Shown here piece after piece: positions 45,112-55,860 of a DNA stretch of 64,000 nt. Position 1 is the stretch's first letter; every line of letters starts with the position of its first letter. The notes below the pieces were generated by a model. That model was given only the letters and a program-made list of their open reading frames with translations. It had not been told where the DNA came from and made no database searches. Source of the stretch: Neisseria animaloris (lineage in GTDB: Bacteria > Pseudomonadota > Gammaproteobacteria > Burkholderiales > Neisseriaceae); the NCBI RefSeq assembly GCF_900637855.1, contig NZ_LR134440.1, positions 434,001 through 498,000 on the forward strand, written 5' to 3'. Both the position numbers and the translations under genes were made by a program.

Positions 45112-46575
45112 TTAAATCTTAATATTGCCTTTAGCAAAACGGTAATACAGCAATCCGCCCACAACCATACTGATCACCAAAGAAAACGGAGCCAGATGGT
45201 CAATTATTTTGAAAAACGCATTATCTACGTTCATATCGGAAAGCAGCACAATGGCAATACTGAGTGCAGAAGCCGGAACAAGCGCTTTGATGGCGGCACG
45301 GTTGTAGCCGTTTTGATACCAATAAACACCTTCGGGCGTATCGTCAAACAAATCGTCGACCTGTATCACACGTTTGCGCAAACGGTAGTAGTCTACCAAG
45401 ATAATGCCGTACATCGGCCCCAGCGTACCGGCCAAAAGATCGATAGTATGGTGGATAACCTGCGGAGAATTGTATAAGTTCCACGGCAGGATAACCACCG
45501 ACAGCACCGCCGCAATCATGCCACCGAAACGCCAACTGATACGGCCGGGATAAAGGTTGGAAATATCGTTGGCGGCGGAAACGAAGTTTGCCACGATATT
45601 GGTGCCCACCGTAGCGGTAACGAAAGTGAACGACAGCAGCAGCACAATGCCGATATTGTCGATTTTGGCCACGATGCCCAAAGGATCCATAATCATTCGG
45701 CCGAAAATCACCGGCGTACCGGTAATGGTAATGATGGCGGTCAGCGCAAATGCGGTAAAGTTTACCGGCAGCCCCCAAAAATTGCCCACTTTCACATCTT
45801 TCATCGAACGGCAAAACCGCGAAAAATCACCGAAATTCAGCGTGGGGCCTGCAAAATAATTCACAATCAGCGACATACCTACCAGCATTGCGCCGATGGT
45901 CTGCCAAAAATTCAATTGTTCGGTAGAAAGCGAAAAACTGATGTTTTCCCAGCCTGCATGGTAAACAATCCATATCATCAACAAAAACATCACGATATAA
46001 ACCGCCGGGCCGGAATAATCCAAAAACACTTTGATGGCTTCCATTTTCATCAAAAACAGTAGGGTCTGCATCGACCACATGATGAAAAAACTTATCCAGC
46101 CCAAATAAGACAAGCCTAAAAATGCAGTCTCGTTCCAAGAAATAAGGGAAGGAAAAAATTTAAGCAGAATAATAGTGAGCGCAATAGAAGCCAGATACGT
46201 TTGAATGCCGTACCAAACAATCGCAATAATACCCCGCAGCAAAGCCGGAATATTGGCACCGTAAACACCGAACGACATACGGGCGATAACGGGGTAAGGC
46301 ACGCCGGCCAATTGGCTCGGTTTAGCCAACAAATTGGCCATCACCATCACAATGGAAATCCCGAGAATCAATGTAATAAAAATCTGCCAAGAGGTCAGGC
46401 CGAGAGCAAACAACGTACCGGCGAAAATATAACCCCCGACACTGTGCACATCGGACATCCAAAATGCAAAGATGTTGTACCAGTTCCAAGTTTGCTTGGC
46501 AGGTAGCAAATCGTCGTTTGTCAAACGCGGATTGGACGGCTTGATTCGTTTCAACTTCTTGATATAGGCAGGCAT
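45112..46575 (-). CDS. NCS1-family nucleobase/allantoin/hydantoin permease
   Basis: 487 aa, 12 membrane segments. The start SNPRLTNDDLLPAKQTWNWYNIFAFWMSD and PSQLAGVPYPVIARMSFGVYGANIPALLRG are the NCS1 hallmark, close to PucI/Mhp1. Substrate could be allantoin, uracil or hydantoin. Allantoinase and carbamate kinase encoded at 61.8-64 kb make allantoin attractive. Single gene, with an AraC-type regulator gene upstream on the same strand. Confidence 0.85.
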   Translation of the reverse strand: MPAYIKKLKRIKPSNPRLTNDDLLPAKQTWNWYNIFAFWMSDVHSVGGYIFAGTLFALGLTSWQIFITLILGISIVMVMANLLAKPSQLAGVPYPVIARMSFGVYGANIPALLRGIIAIVWYGIQTYLASIALTIILLKFFPSLISWNETAFLGLSYLGWISFFIMWSMQTLLFLMKMEAIKVFLDYSGPAVYIVMFLLMIWIVYHAGWENISFSLSTEQLNFWQTIGAMLVGMSLIVNYFAGPTLNFGDFSRFCRSMKDVKVGNFWGLPVNFTAFALTAIITITGTPVIFGRMIMDPLGIVAKIDNIGIVLLLSFTFVTATVGTNIVANFVSAANDISNLYPGRISWRFGGMIAAVLSVVILPWNLYNSPQVIHHTIDLLAGTLGPMYGIILVDYYRLRKRVIQVDDLFDDTPEGVYWYQNGYNRAAIKALVPASALSIAIVLLSDMNVDNAFFKIIDHLAPFSLVISMVVGGLLYYRFAKGNIKI

Positions 46576-46864
46576 ACAAGCTCCTCAAGAGTAAGCAACG
46601 CAAAAGAAATTCAGACGGCCTCAAAACATCCAGCCACCAATGCTATTGATGATGCGTTTTCACCCACACTATATAAAAGCGCAGCTACTGCAACCTGTCA
46701 TATCGCGACAACCACCTGTTATCTTACGCCATGCCAAATGTAAAACCATTTTATGTCAATGTGTGGCACAGCAAGGAGTGAGGAACATCTTTTCAGACGG
46801 CCTCCCCCACACAAAACCAGATATAATCGTCTCAGATAAGATTTTCAAATTTTTATTATTAAAA
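46576..46864. other. NCS1 permease upstream region
   Basis: 289 nt with two DUS copies (about 46609 and 46791, same orientation). It must contain the permease promoter. I see no clear operator. Confidence 0.5.
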
Positions 46865-47917
46865 TCAAATGCTAATCAATAAACTATTTTCTCTGTGCTG
46901 TAACGGCGTGCACCCAAACCAGCGATGGCTGGCACGGATAAAATTGCTCAAATCGGAAAATCCGAGTTGGAAACCGATTTCCGTAATGCTCTGGTTACTG
47001 TGCATTAACAAATCATGTGCGATTTCTTGACGGATATCGTCCAACAGACTATTGAAAGAATGCCCTTCGTCACGCAGCCTGCGCTGCAATGTCCGCGGCG
47101 AAAGATTGAGTTTTGATGCAATATCGCACAAACGCGGTTCGCTGTTTTTCAGCTCGTCTCGGATCAACGTACTTACCCGTGAAGAAATATTCATGTTATT
47201 CAAACGGTTAAGATATTGCCCTACTACCGCTTCATTCATATGCATCAGTTGATGGTTTGCTCCCGCATACGGTTCGATCGTGTCTTCGTAAGCAAACGTA
47301 ATGGAATCTTTTTCACAACCCAAATTGACAGGCACTTGGAAATAATCGTCCAACCGCTCGGTATTGCCGCATTCGGGCATAGACAAAGTAACCGAAATAG
47401 GCTGCACATGATGTTGCGACAAACTGCAAGCCTGCCGGTAAATAAAGGCCAATACCGCCAACCGCGCCGCATTCATCGGCTCCGAGCCGTGATCGGTACG
47501 CAATACCAGCTTAGTGCCTTTCAACTCAGGTGTATGGTCGAAACTTATCCTCATCGTGGTGGAAATGATTTTGCAATACCGCACCATAATCATCATCAAA
47601 TCGGCCAACGAACCGCAAGAAATAATCGCCAATCCCAAACCCTGCAAAGCGGATGCCTGAATTTCCTGCCCCACTTTCAACCCGAACAAAGGATCGTCCG
47701 TAGCCTGAATCAGCAACTCCCAAAAACGGCGTACACCATCCAACTGGTAACGGGCATCGGGAATATGCAATAACCTTAAATCCAAACCTGCTTCTTCCAG
47801 CAAAGGAAGCGGATCAACGCCATACCCTCGCGCAGTCTGACAAATAGAAGAAACCCAGCTAACCAGCACACTGTGCCCAAGCACTTTAGTGTTTGCTACA
47901 TTACTTACTCCCGTCAT
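46865..47917 (-). CDS. AraC-family regulator (arabinose-binding-like N domain, OruR type)
   Basis: 350 aa. N-terminal DUF4-like/Arabinose_bd region (YGVDPLPLLEEAGLD, GLKVGQEIQASALQGLG) and C-terminal double helix-turn-helix: DIASKLNLSPRTLQRRLRDEG, then ITEIGFQLGFSDLSNFIRASHRWFGCTP. Members such as OruR control amino acid or amine catabolism. Which neighbour it controls (NCS1 permease downstream or ABC transporter upstream) is not visible. Confidence 0.85.
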   Translation of the reverse strand: MTGVSNVANTKVLGHSVLVSWVSSICQTARGYGVDPLPLLEEAGLDLRLLHIPDARYQLDGVRRFWELLIQATDDPLFGLKVGQEIQASALQGLGLAIISCGSLADLMMIMVRYCKIISTTMRISFDHTPELKGTKLVLRTDHGSEPMNAARLAVLAFIYRQACSLSQHHVQPISVTLSMPECGNTERLDDYFQVPVNLGCEKDSITFAYEDTIEPYAGANHQLMHMNEAVVGQYLNRLNNMNISSRVSTLIRDELKNSEPRLCDIASKLNLSPRTLQRRLRDEGHSFNSLLDDIRQEIAHDLLMHSNQSITEIGFQLGFSDLSNFIRASHRWFGCTPLQHRENSLLISI

Positions 47918-48333
47918 GAGACTCTCTCTTCCGGCATATTTCTATGTAATAAAACACAGTTGGTTCTACAAACTACCAAACACCCGGGTAAATCCGAAAC
48001 CTGCAATTTTATTTAAAAATAACATAAATTTTAGATAAAATCATTAACTATATTAACAATATATAACATTTTATGCTTAGTTTAAAATAATCGTTCTTTT
48101 TATAATCATTAAAAAAAACATCATAAAAATTCTATTAACCAACAAAATAATCATCTAAAAATCATATTTCAATACTCAATCTTAGCGAGCATTTATAATC
48201 GATAATTTTCGATATGAAGCTGCAACGCTTTATTCTTTGCAAATAGCCAATACCTCATTATCTAAATCCTCAACCCATAACATTGAGGCCGTCTGAAATG
48301 TTTTCAGACGGCCTCAAATTAAAAATAAATACT
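47918..48333. other. AT-rich intergenic region
   Basis: 416 nt, strongly A/T-rich between 48000 and 48200, between the AraC-type gene and the ABC transporter operon. It holds the AraC-gene promoter and the ABC operon terminator. No ORF of note. Confidence 0.5.
48286..48314. terminator. amino-acid ABC operon terminator (DUS pair)
   Basis: GAGGCCGTCTGAAA and TTTCAGACGGCCTC, just past the ATP-binding gene stop. Confidence 0.75.
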
Positions 48334-49086
48334 TTATGCTTCTGCGCGAATCTGCTTCAAGAAACGCTTGGTACGTTCATGTTTCGGATTATGAAACAGT
48401 GCTTCAGGCATCCCCTGCTCCACAATAACGCCGCCATCCATCACAACCACCAAATCGGCCACTTCCATAGCAAATTTGATTTCATGAGTTACTACGATCA
48501 TTGTCCAGCCCTCTTTCGCCAGTTCTTTCATCGTGTTCAATACATCTTGCACTAATTCGGGATCAAGCGCCGAGGTCGGTTCGTCAAACAACATCAAATC
48601 CGGTTGGATGGCAAGCGCACGGGCGATACCGACACGCTGCTGCTGGCCACCTGAAAGCTGGAAAGGATACAAATCAACTTTGCTGGCCAAACCTACTTTC
48701 TCCAGCAAAGCCAAAGCCTTCCGACGCGCATCAGCAACAGGAATACCTCGAACGGCAACAGGCCCTTCCATCACGTTTTCCAACGCAGTTTTGTGCGGGA
48801 AAAGATTATATTGCTGAAATACCATCCCCGATTTACGGCGCAGGGCAAGAATGTCTTTTTTTGAAGGATGGATAGCAAAATCAATATGCAGAGGTTTGTC
48901 GCCATCAAATTGGATGCAGCCTTGCTGCGGCATTTCCAAGGCGTTCAAACAGCGTAAAAACGTGGTCTTCCCCGAACCGGAAGGGCCGAGAATAACGACT
49001 ACGCTGCCTTTGGCTACGTCCAAATCAATGCCGTTAAGAATCGAATTATTGCCGAATGCTTTATGGATATTGCGGATTTTAATCAT
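48334..49086 (-). CDS. amino-acid ABC transporter, ATP-binding protein
   Basis: 250 aa. Walker [10 protein letters not shown], signature [15 protein letters not shown], Walker [17 protein letters not shown]. GlnQ/TcyN type. Third gene of a three-gene unit (binding protein, permease, ATPase), 9 nt after the permease. Energises import of a polar amino acid, probably cystine or cysteine. Confidence 0.93.
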   Translation of the reverse strand: MIKIRNIHKAFGNNSILNGIDLDVAKGSVVVILGPSGSGKTTFLRCLNALEMPQQGCIQFDGDKPLHIDFAIHPSKKDILALRRKSGMVFQQYNLFPHKTALENVMEGPVAVRGIPVADARRKALALLEKVGLASKVDLYPFQLSGGQQQRVGIARALAIQPDLMLFDEPTSALDPELVQDVLNTMKELAKEGWTMIVVTHEIKFAMEVADLVVVMDGGVIVEQGMPEALFHNPKHERTKRFLKQIRAEA

Positions 49087-49095
49087 GGTTTATGC

Positions 49096-49812
49096 TCACT
49101 TGGCAACGTAGCGGTCGAGCCGTTTTTCGAGTTTTGCCTGTACGATAAACAGGAAGAAGCAGAATACCCAATATATCAAGCCGGCCTCGATATACACGGG
49201 CAGGAAGTCGTAGCTGGCGTTGGCAATCTGCTGCGCCACACGGAAAAGCTCAGTAATGGTTACTACCGAAGCCAGTGAAGTTTCTTTAAACAGACTGATA
49301 AAAGTATTGCTTAAAGGAGGAACGGATACACGGAACGCTTGCGGCATGATGATGCGGCGGAAGGTCTGCATATAGGTCATGCCGATGGAGAAGCCTGCTT
49401 CCCACTGGCCTTTGGGTACCGATAAAATCGCTGCGCGGATGGTCTCCGAGGCATATGCACCAATATTCAGCGAAAAGCCGATAACCGCAGTGGGCAGCGG
49501 GTCGAGAGTGATGCCGATGGCCGGCAAGCCGTAAAATACCACCATCAACTGTACCAGCATCGGTGTGCCGCGGATGGCGGAAACATAAAATTTCACCATA
49601 CCGAGCAGTACGCGGTGGAAGATGCCCGTAACCGGTATCACACGCACCAATGCTACGGCCAATGCAATCAAGATGCCGAAAATAAAAGAAACGACAGCCA
49701 GCGGAATAGAGTAAAGAAACCCCGCTTTAACCATCGGCCAAAATGCGTTTATGACCAAAGCCGCACGGGCCTCGGTCATAAACGGCAATGCGCTTAAAAG
49801 ATCACTTAACAC
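49096..49812 (-). CDS. amino-acid ABC transporter, permease
   Basis: 238 aa, HisM/TcyL type with several membrane segments and the EAA loop (EAGFSIGMTYMQTFRRIIMPQAF). The YVSAIRGTPMLVQLMVVFYGLP motif is typical of polar amino-acid permeases. It overlaps the binding-protein gene by 11 nt, so the two are coupled. Confidence 0.93.
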   Translation of the reverse strand: MLSDLLSALPFMTEARAALVINAFWPMVKAGFLYSIPLAVVSFIFGILIALAVALVRVIPVTGIFHRVLLGMVKFYVSAIRGTPMLVQLMVVFYGLPAIGITLDPLPTAVIGFSLNIGAYASETIRAAILSVPKGQWEAGFSIGMTYMQTFRRIIMPQAFRVSVPPLSNTFISLFKETSLASVVTITELFRVAQQIANASYDFLPVYIEAGLIYWVFCFFLFIVQAKLEKRLDRYVAK

Positions 49813-50635
49813 TTACATCTACGCCAAAGAATTGTTCACCTAATTTTTTCAGCGTGCCGTCTGCACGCAGGTCTTCTACAGCACCGCTGATTTTTGCCAA
49901 TGCTTCATCATTGTTTTTGTTCAAAATGAATCCCGAACCCAATTTTTCTTCCGCAGGGGCTGTCCATGCGGTTTTTAAGCCGGAATTCGGGTTTTTCTTG
50001 AGATAGTCAAGCAAAGCAAGGGAATCGTTAAACGTAAAATCGGCACGCTTTTGCTGCACTAAAGCCAAAGCCTGCGCCATGCCGTCGACCGGAATGATTT
50101 TGGCTTCGGCTTTTTGCGCCATTTCGCCATAGTTGCTGCTCAGGGTTTGTGCGGCAGACAAGCCTTTCACGTCTGCCAGTGTTTTGATGCGGTTGTCGTC
50201 TTTGCGGTCAACCGCCATCGGGCCGGAATAGCTGTATTCGGCGGATTTGTCGAAAGTTGCGCGGCGTTCGGGCGTGGTCAGGCTCACTTGGTTGGCCACC
50301 AAATCGAAACGTTCCGCTTTCAAACCGGCCAGCATGGCATCCCATTGGGTTTCTTTGAATTCGACTTTTACACCGAGTTTTTCTGCTACGGCACGGGTAA
50401 CTTCTACATCGTAACCGGTCAGCTTGCCGCTTTCATCATGATAAGTGAAGGGAGCATAAGTACCTTCAGTGCCTACGGTAATCGTACCTTTGTTGTTGAT
50501 ACGCTCCAGCAGCGAACCTGCAACCTGCGTTTCGGGCGCGGAAGAAGCCGGTGCGGACGCAGAAGAACCGCCGCCGCAAGCGGCCAATACAAAAGCAGCT
50601 ATGCCGCCGAGTACAAATTTCTCCAACATAATCAT
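49802..50635 (-). CDS. amino-acid ABC transporter, substrate-binding lipoprotein
   Basis: 277 aa with a lipoprotein signal: hydrophobic stretch, lipobox VLAAC at C20, then a Gly/Ser-rich linker. SBP family 3: GTEGTYAPFTYHDESGKLTGYDVEV and WDAMLAGLKAERFDLVANQV. Resembles neisserial cystine/cysteine binders. A second ATG at 50629 is equally plausible. First gene of the operon behind the promoter at 50672-50700. Confidence 0.9.
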   Translation of the reverse strand: MIMLEKFVLGGIAAFVLAACGGGSSASAPASSAPETQVAGSLLERINNKGTITVGTEGTYAPFTYHDESGKLTGYDVEVTRAVAEKLGVKVEFKETQWDAMLAGLKAERFDLVANQVSLTTPERRATFDKSAEYSYSGPMAVDRKDDNRIKTLADVKGLSAAQTLSSNYGEMAQKAEAKIIPVDGMAQALALVQQKRADFTFNDSLALLDYLKKNPNSGLKTAWTAPAEEKLGSGFILNKNNDEALAKISGAVEDLRADGTLKKLGEQFFGVDVSVK

Positions 50636-50671
50636 TCCAGTAAAGCGTTAATTAATATATAAGAAACGCGC

Positions 50672-50700
50672 ATTGTACGATAATCAAAAACACAATACAA
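50672..50700 (-). promoter_or_regulatory. promoter of the amino-acid ABC operon
   Basis: Minus strand TTGTAT (50695-50700), 17-nt spacer, TACAAT (50672-50677), 37 nt before the first start. Confidence 0.65.
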
Positions 50701-50959
50701 AGAACGATTACTTCTATTCTTTATAATAGAAAAGCATAAGGCCGTCTGAAAACACCGTTCAAACACACCTCCGATAAAATTGCATGGAAATCATGTTTTC
50801 AATACAAAACCTTACCGATTCTTTTTCAGACGGCCTGCAAACTTGCCGATTCATCCGCCCGATTCGGTTTCTGTTGTAATCTCCGAAATTACCGGCCTGT
50901 TTTATTCCGGGCAGAAAAGGTAAAATAACGTCCTTTTGCCCGACCCTACGCCTTTTCCC

Positions 50960-52891
50960 ATGATCGAACTCAAAAACCTCACCCTCCAGCGCGGCCTGAA
51001 AGTGTTGCTCAACCAAGCCAACCTCACCGTCAACCCCAACCAACGCATCGGCTTAATCGGCAAAAACGGCACCGGCAAATCGAGCCTGTTTGCTCTAATC
51101 AAAGGGGAAATCACACATGACGCGGGCGATGTGCTGATTCCCAAACATTGGAAAACGGCAGCGGTAGCGCAGGAAACGCCCGCGTTGGATACGTCGGCTT
51201 TAGATTATGTTTTGCAGGGCGATGCCGAATTGCAGCAATTTCAGACGGCCTTAGCAGAAGCCGAAGCACACAACGACGGCATCAAAATCGCCGAATGGCA
51301 CGCCAAGCTCGAAGAAATAGATGCCTACACTGCACCCGCCCGCGCCGCTAAATTGTTAAGCGGACTGGGTTTCGCTCAGGAAGAACACAGCAAGCCCGTG
51401 AAAGCTTTTTCAGGCGGCTGGCGTATGCGTTTGAATCTCGCTCAAGCCTTGATGTGCCGCGCGGATTTATTGCTGCTCGACGAACCGACCAACCACTTGG
51501 ATTTGGAAACCGTGCTGTGGCTGGAAAACCATCTCGCCAGCCTGCCGTGCACCCAAATCATCATTTCGCACGACCGCGATTTTCTGAATGCCACCACCAC
51601 GCAAACCGTTGAATTATCGAATCAGAAGCTCACCCAATACGGCGGCAACTACGATTTTTACCAAACCGAACGCGCCCAACGTTTGGCGCAACAGCAGGCC
51701 GCGTATGTAAAACAGCAAACGCAGATCAAGCATTTGCAATCGTTTATCGACCGCTTCAAAGCCAAAGCCACCAAAGCCACGCAGGCGCAAAGCCGCATGA
51801 AAGCGTTGGCCAAACTGGAGCGCATCGCCCCCGCGCATCTCGACAGCGAATTTTCATTTGAATTTGAAACTCCCGCACATTTGCCCAACCCTTTGCTGAA
51901 AATGGACAAAGCCGATTTGGGTTACGGCAGTACGGTCGTGCTGCACAACATCACCTTATCGCTGGAAAGCGGCGCGCGCTACGGATTGCTGGGTGTGAAC
52001 GGCAGCGGAAAATCTACCTTTATCAAAGCCTTGGCCGGAGAATTGGCTTTATTGTCCGGCCAAATGGTGAAATCCGAAAAACTCAATATCGGCTATTTCG
52101 CCCAGCACCAGCTCGATACCCTGCGCGACGACCAAAGCCCCGTTTGGCACATCCAGCAGCTTTCTCCCGATGTGCGCGAGCAGGAAATCCGCAATTTTCT
52201 CGGCGGCTTCAACTTTGTCGGCGATATGGCTTTGCAGAAAATCGAACCTTTTTCCGGCGGCGAAAAAGCGAGGCTGGCATTGGCGATGATTGTGTGGCAA
52301 AAGCCCAATCTGCTGCTGCTCGACGAACCGACCAACCACCTCGATTTGGATATGCGCCACGCGCTTACCGTGGCTTTGCAGAGTTTTCAAGGCGCGTTGA
52401 TTGTGGTGTCGCACGACCGCAGTTTGCTCGAAGCCACCACCGACAGCTTTTTATTGATTGATAAAGGCTGTCTGAAAAACTTCGACGGCGATTTGAACGA
52501 TTACCGCCAATGGCGTTTGGCACAGGAAAATGCGGCTGCCGCTCCCGCCGCTTCGGCACAAACCCAAAGCCGCAAAGACACCAAACGCCTCGAAGCGCAG
52601 ATACGGCAGGAAAAAGCCAAACGTACCAAGCCCATACAGCAGAAAATCGACAAGGCTGAGAAGGAAATGGCCGTCTTAAACGATATTCAGACGGCCTGTG
52701 AAACATTTTTGGCACAAGAAGATGCCTATTCGGAAACAAATAAAGTAAAACTGCAAGAGACACTCGCCGAACTGGCAGAAACTAAAGTAAAATTAAGTAA
52801 ATTGGAAGAAAGCTGGTTGGAATGGCAAGAAGAGCTGGAGCGGATTTTATCGGAAATCGAAGCCGAATTCGGCATAGCGCAGGCTTCTTAA
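50960..52891 (+). CDS. ABC-F family ATPase, YheS type
   Basis: 643 aa from ATG 50960. Two ABC domains: Walker A GKNGTGKSS and GVNGSGKST, signatures FSGGWRMRLN and FSGGEKARLA, Walker [15 protein letters not shown] charged C-terminal coiled coil (ETKVKLSKLEESWLEWQEELERILSEIE split over about 30 residues) follows an Ala/Gln-rich linker, as in YheS. Ribosome-associated rather than a transporter. Two in-frame DUS copies (51240-51251, 52686-52697). Confidence 0.93.
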   Translation: MIELKNLTLQRGLKVLLNQANLTVNPNQRIGLIGKNGTGKSSLFALIKGEITHDAGDVLIPKHWKTAAVAQETPALDTSALDYVLQGDAELQQFQTALAEAEAHNDGIKIAEWHAKLEEIDAYTAPARAAKLLSGLGFAQEEHSKPVKAFSGGWRMRLNLAQALMCRADLLLLDEPTNHLDLETVLWLENHLASLPCTQIIISHDRDFLNATTTQTVELSNQKLTQYGGNYDFYQTERAQRLAQQQAAYVKQQTQIKHLQSFIDRFKAKATKATQAQSRMKALAKLERIAPAHLDSEFSFEFETPAHLPNPLLKMDKADLGYGSTVVLHNITLSLESGARYGLLGVNGSGKSTFIKALAGELALLSGQMVKSEKLNIGYFAQHQLDTLRDDQSPVWHIQQLSPDVREQEIRNFLGGFNFVGDMALQKIEPFSGGEKARLALAMIVWQKPNLLLLDEPTNHLDLDMRHALTVALQSFQGALIVVSHDRSLLEATTDSFLLIDKGCLKNFDGDLNDYRQWRLAQENAAAAPAASAQTQSRKDTKRLEAQIRQEKAKRTKPIQQKIDKAEKEMAVLNDIQTACETFLAQEDAYSETNKVKLQETLAELAETKVKLSKLEESWLEWQEELERILSEIEAEFGIAQAS

Positions 52892-52977
52892 GCTTTACAT
52901 AGAGAGCTGTCGTTTTTTTAATCAACCAATTTTTAAAACCGCGGCGGTTTTGCCGCTTTTCAAGACCGTAGAAAATC

Positions 52978-53505
52978 ATGAAAAAACTATTCGGGGTAAG
53001 CACCTTTATTTTATTAAGCGCAGCAAGCATTCAGACTGCCTATGCCTCCAAAATCTATACTTGCGTGATTAACGGCGAAGTAACTTATACATCCCGCCCG
53101 TCCGGCAACTGCAACCGTGCCGATCTGCCTGCCATCGGGCGTTACAGCAACAGCCGTTACAACGAACCGCAACCGGCACGCGTAGAAAGAGAGTCGCCGC
53201 AAGAATCCCGCAAAGCCTATGTAAAAAGCAAACTTACCAAACCGAGCCAGCAGGCCACCGCACCCGCACGGCCCGCTCCCGCCTATGCACCCAAACTTTC
53301 CGCCAACAACAGCCGCCGCAGTATCCTTGAGCAAGAACTGAACAACGAGCGCAAAGCCCTTTCCGACGCGCAACAATCCCTTGCCGATGCCCGAGCCGCC
53401 CAAAACGGCACCATCAACCAACAATTGATCAGCCAGCTGCAAGGCAATGTACTCGACCGCCAGCAAAATATCCAAGCTTTGCAACGCGAATTGGGACGCA
53501 TGTAA
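52978..53505 (+). CDS. exported DUF4124-like protein with coiled-coil tail
   Basis: 175 aa. Signal peptide MKKLFGVSTFILLSAASIQTAYA, then a short DUF4124-like module (KIYTCVINGEVTYTSRPSGNC) whose two cysteines could form a disulfide. Next a Pro/Ala/Lys-rich linker and a C-terminal helical stretch rich in Gln, Ala and Glu (about 115-175), likely coiled coil. DUF4124 proteins are periplasmic and of unknown role. Single gene with DUS terminator. Confidence 0.7.
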   Translation: MKKLFGVSTFILLSAASIQTAYASKIYTCVINGEVTYTSRPSGNCNRADLPAIGRYSNSRYNEPQPARVERESPQESRKAYVKSKLTKPSQQATAPARPAPAYAPKLSANNSRRSILEQELNNERKALSDAQQSLADARAAQNGTINQQLISQLQGNVLDRQQNIQALQRELGRM

Positions 53506-53526
53506 CCTGTAAAACGAATAAGACCG

Positions 53527-53558
53527 AGGCCGTCTGAAAATAAGTTTTCAGACGGCCT
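53527..53558. terminator. DUS-pair terminator
   Basis: CGAGGCCGTCTGAAAA and TTTTCAGACGGCCTCG with a short loop, 21 nt after the DUF4124-like gene. Confidence 0.75.
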
Positions 53559-53635
53559 CGATATATTTTGAAACACCTTATTATTATTGGCATAATACCG
53601 CTTCCCTTTTTTTCTCATTCACGGAAAGAAAAACA

Positions 53636-54928
53636 ATGACCGAATCCGTCCGCCTGCCCGCCGCCACACTCAAACCTTCCACCATCGCCCTGCCCGGCTC
53701 GAAAAGTATCAGCAACCGCACGCTGCTCTTGGCGGCATTGTCGGACAATGTGTGCGAAATCCATTCTTTATTAAAATCCGACGACACCGACCGCATGCTC
53801 GAAGCCTTGGAAAAACTCGGTGTCGAACTGGAATTTATCTCGGAAGGCCGTCTGAAAGTGCACGGCACGGGCGGGCGTTTTCCCAATCGTGAAGCGGATT
53901 TGTTTCTCGGCAACGCGGGCACGGCGTTCCGCCCGCTTACCGCAGCTTTGGCGGTGCTGGGCGGCAACTACCACCTGCACGGCGTGCCGCGTATGCACGA
54001 ACGGCCCATCGGCGATTTGGTCGATGCCCTGCGCACGGCCGGAGCCGATGTGCAATACCTCGGCAACGAACATTACCCGCCGCTGCGCATCCGCGAACGC
54101 ACCGACAACGGCGTGCGCACGATTCCGATTAAAGGCAACGTATCCAGCCAATTTCTGACCGCGCTCTTGATAGCGTTGCCGCTGACCGGCCAAGCGTTTG
54201 AAATCGAAATGGTCGGCGAACTGATTTCCAAACCCTATATTGACATCACACTGAAACTGATGGCGCAATTCGGCGTTCACGTCGAAAACCAAAACTACCG
54301 CCTGTTCAAGCTGCCCGCAAATGCGCGTTACCATGCGCCGGAAAATCTGTATGTGGAAGGCGACGCTTCGAGCGCGTCTTATTTCCTCGCCGCCGGCCTG
54401 CTTTCCGGCGAACCCGTGCGCGTTACCGGCATCGGCACCCACAGCATTCAGGGCGATGTGGCATTTGCGCGCGAGTTGGAAAAAATCGGTGCCGATGTCA
54501 CGTGGGGCGACCATTTTATCGAAGTCTCCCGCCCTGCCGATCGCACCATCCAAGCCTTTGATTTGGATGCCAACCACATTCCCGATGCCGCCATGACCTT
54601 AGCTGTTGTCGCCCTTGCCGCCGGCGCACCGTGCACCCTGCGCAACATCGGCAGTTGGCGCGTGAAAGAAACCGACCGCATCGCAGCGATGGCGGCGGAA
54701 CTGCGCAAAGTCGGCGCAACCGTTACCGAAGAGCCGGAAGCCATCCACATCGTTCCGCCTGCCGCACTCACTCCCGATGCCGAAATCGACACCTACGACG
54801 ACCACCGCATGGCCATGTGCTTTTCATTGGTTTCGCTGCTCGGCGTGCCCGTGGTCATCAACGACCCCAAATGCACCCACAAAACCTTTCCCACCTATTT
54901 CGAAGTGTTTGCTTCGTTGCAAAAATAA
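53636..54928 (+). CDS. aroA: EPSP synthase (3-phosphoshikimate 1-carboxyvinyltransferase)
   Basis: 430 aa. [17 protein letters not shown], the PEP-site [15 protein letters not shown] and [20 protein letters not shown] are all present. The LGNAGTAxRPL form indicates the usual class I enzyme. Sixth step of the shikimate pathway. Single gene. Confidence 0.97.
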   Translation: MTESVRLPAATLKPSTIALPGSKSISNRTLLLAALSDNVCEIHSLLKSDDTDRMLEALEKLGVELEFISEGRLKVHGTGGRFPNREADLFLGNAGTAFRPLTAALAVLGGNYHLHGVPRMHERPIGDLVDALRTAGADVQYLGNEHYPPLRIRERTDNGVRTIPIKGNVSSQFLTALLIALPLTGQAFEIEMVGELISKPYIDITLKLMAQFGVHVENQNYRLFKLPANARYHAPENLYVEGDASSASYFLAAGLLSGEPVRVTGIGTHSIQGDVAFARELEKIGADVTWGDHFIEVSRPADRTIQAFDLDANHIPDAAMTLAVVALAAGAPCTLRNIGSWRVKETDRIAAMAAELRKVGATVTEEPEAIHIVPPAALTPDAEIDTYDDHRMAMCFSLVSLLGVPVVINDPKCTHKTFPTYFEVFASLQK

Positions 54929-54944
54929 ACCGACACCGATAAAC

Positions 54945-54976
54945 GCGGCCGTCTGAAACCAATATTCAGACGGCCT
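54945..54976 (+). terminator. aroA terminator (DUS pair)
   Basis: GCGGCCGTCTGAA (54945-54957) facing TTCAGACGGCCT (54965-54976) then TTTTT. A further single DUS lies at about 55011. Confidence 0.75.
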
Positions 54977-55069
54977 TTTTACAAAGCTATGTTTATGTAA
55001 AATCTGGTTTTTCAGACGGCCTGTTGATATATAATCAAAAAATACACAATAACAAATACCGAGCACATT

Positions 55070-55837
55070 ATGACCCCCGTACCCGTTACCGTTACTTCTT
55101 ACAACATGCACAAAGGCATGTCGGCACTCAACCGCAAAGTGCAGGTAGGCAACATGGCCGAAGCCCTGCAAAAGCTGAATTCAGACATTTTATTTTTACA
55201 AGAAGTGCAAGGCGAACACCAAATCCGCCGTTCCAAAATGCCCGACTTCCCGCACCGCCCGCATTACGACATTCTCAGCGAGCACCTGTCGTTCAACAGC
55301 AGCTACGGCAAAAACGCCGTTTACCCCGAACGGCACCACGGCAATGCGATTCTCAGCCACATGCCCATCGACACCCGCCACAATCTCAATATCACGGTCA
55401 ACAAACTCGAACAGCGCGGCGTGCTGCATTGCGAGATTCAGCCCGAATATTGGGAACACCCGCTCGTATGCCTGTGCGCCCATCTCAACCTGCGCGAACC
55501 CGACCGCATGAAACAGTATCAGGCGATTTTCGAATACGTTTCCCAACAGGTTGACCCGCACAGCCCGCTGATTATCGCCGGCGACTTCAACGACTGGCGT
55601 TCCAAGTCTGCCGCCGCATTGGGCAAAGCCTTGAATCTCGAAGAAGTGTTTGTGGATGCCAACGGCAAACGCCCGAAAACCTTTCCCTCGCGCATGCCCG
55701 TATTGAGCCTCGACCGCATCTACACCCGCAACCTCGAAGTGCTCGATTCGCAAATCCACAAAGAAAAACAATGGCAGCTGCTCTCCGACCATCTGCCCTT
55801 GAGCGTGAAAGTGCTGCCGAGAATCAAACAGCCTTAA
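55070..55837 (+). CDS. endonuclease/exonuclease/phosphatase family protein
   Basis: 255 aa. TSYNMHKGMSALN, LFLQEVQGEHQ, CAHLNLREPDR, IIAGDFNDWR and a terminal SDHLPL are the metal and catalytic motifs of the EEP fold (Asn, Glu, Asp/Asn, Asp-His). No signal peptide. Could be a nuclease or phospholipid/phosphodiesterase. Substrate not predictable. Single gene between DUS hairpins. Confidence 0.85.
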   Translation: MTPVPVTVTSYNMHKGMSALNRKVQVGNMAEALQKLNSDILFLQEVQGEHQIRRSKMPDFPHRPHYDILSEHLSFNSSYGKNAVYPERHHGNAILSHMPIDTRHNLNITVNKLEQRGVLHCEIQPEYWEHPLVCLCAHLNLREPDRMKQYQAIFEYVSQQVDPHSPLIIAGDFNDWRSKSAAALGKALNLEEVFVDANGKRPKTFPSRMPVLSLDRIYTRNLEVLDSQIHKEKQWQLLSDHLPLSVKVLPRIKQP

Positions 55838-55860
55838 TCTGTTTGCTGCATAACAACAGG

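Noticed and set aside
53771..54577. 268-codon open frame antisense to aroA
   Set aside because: Shadow of aroA with no recognisable domains or RBS.
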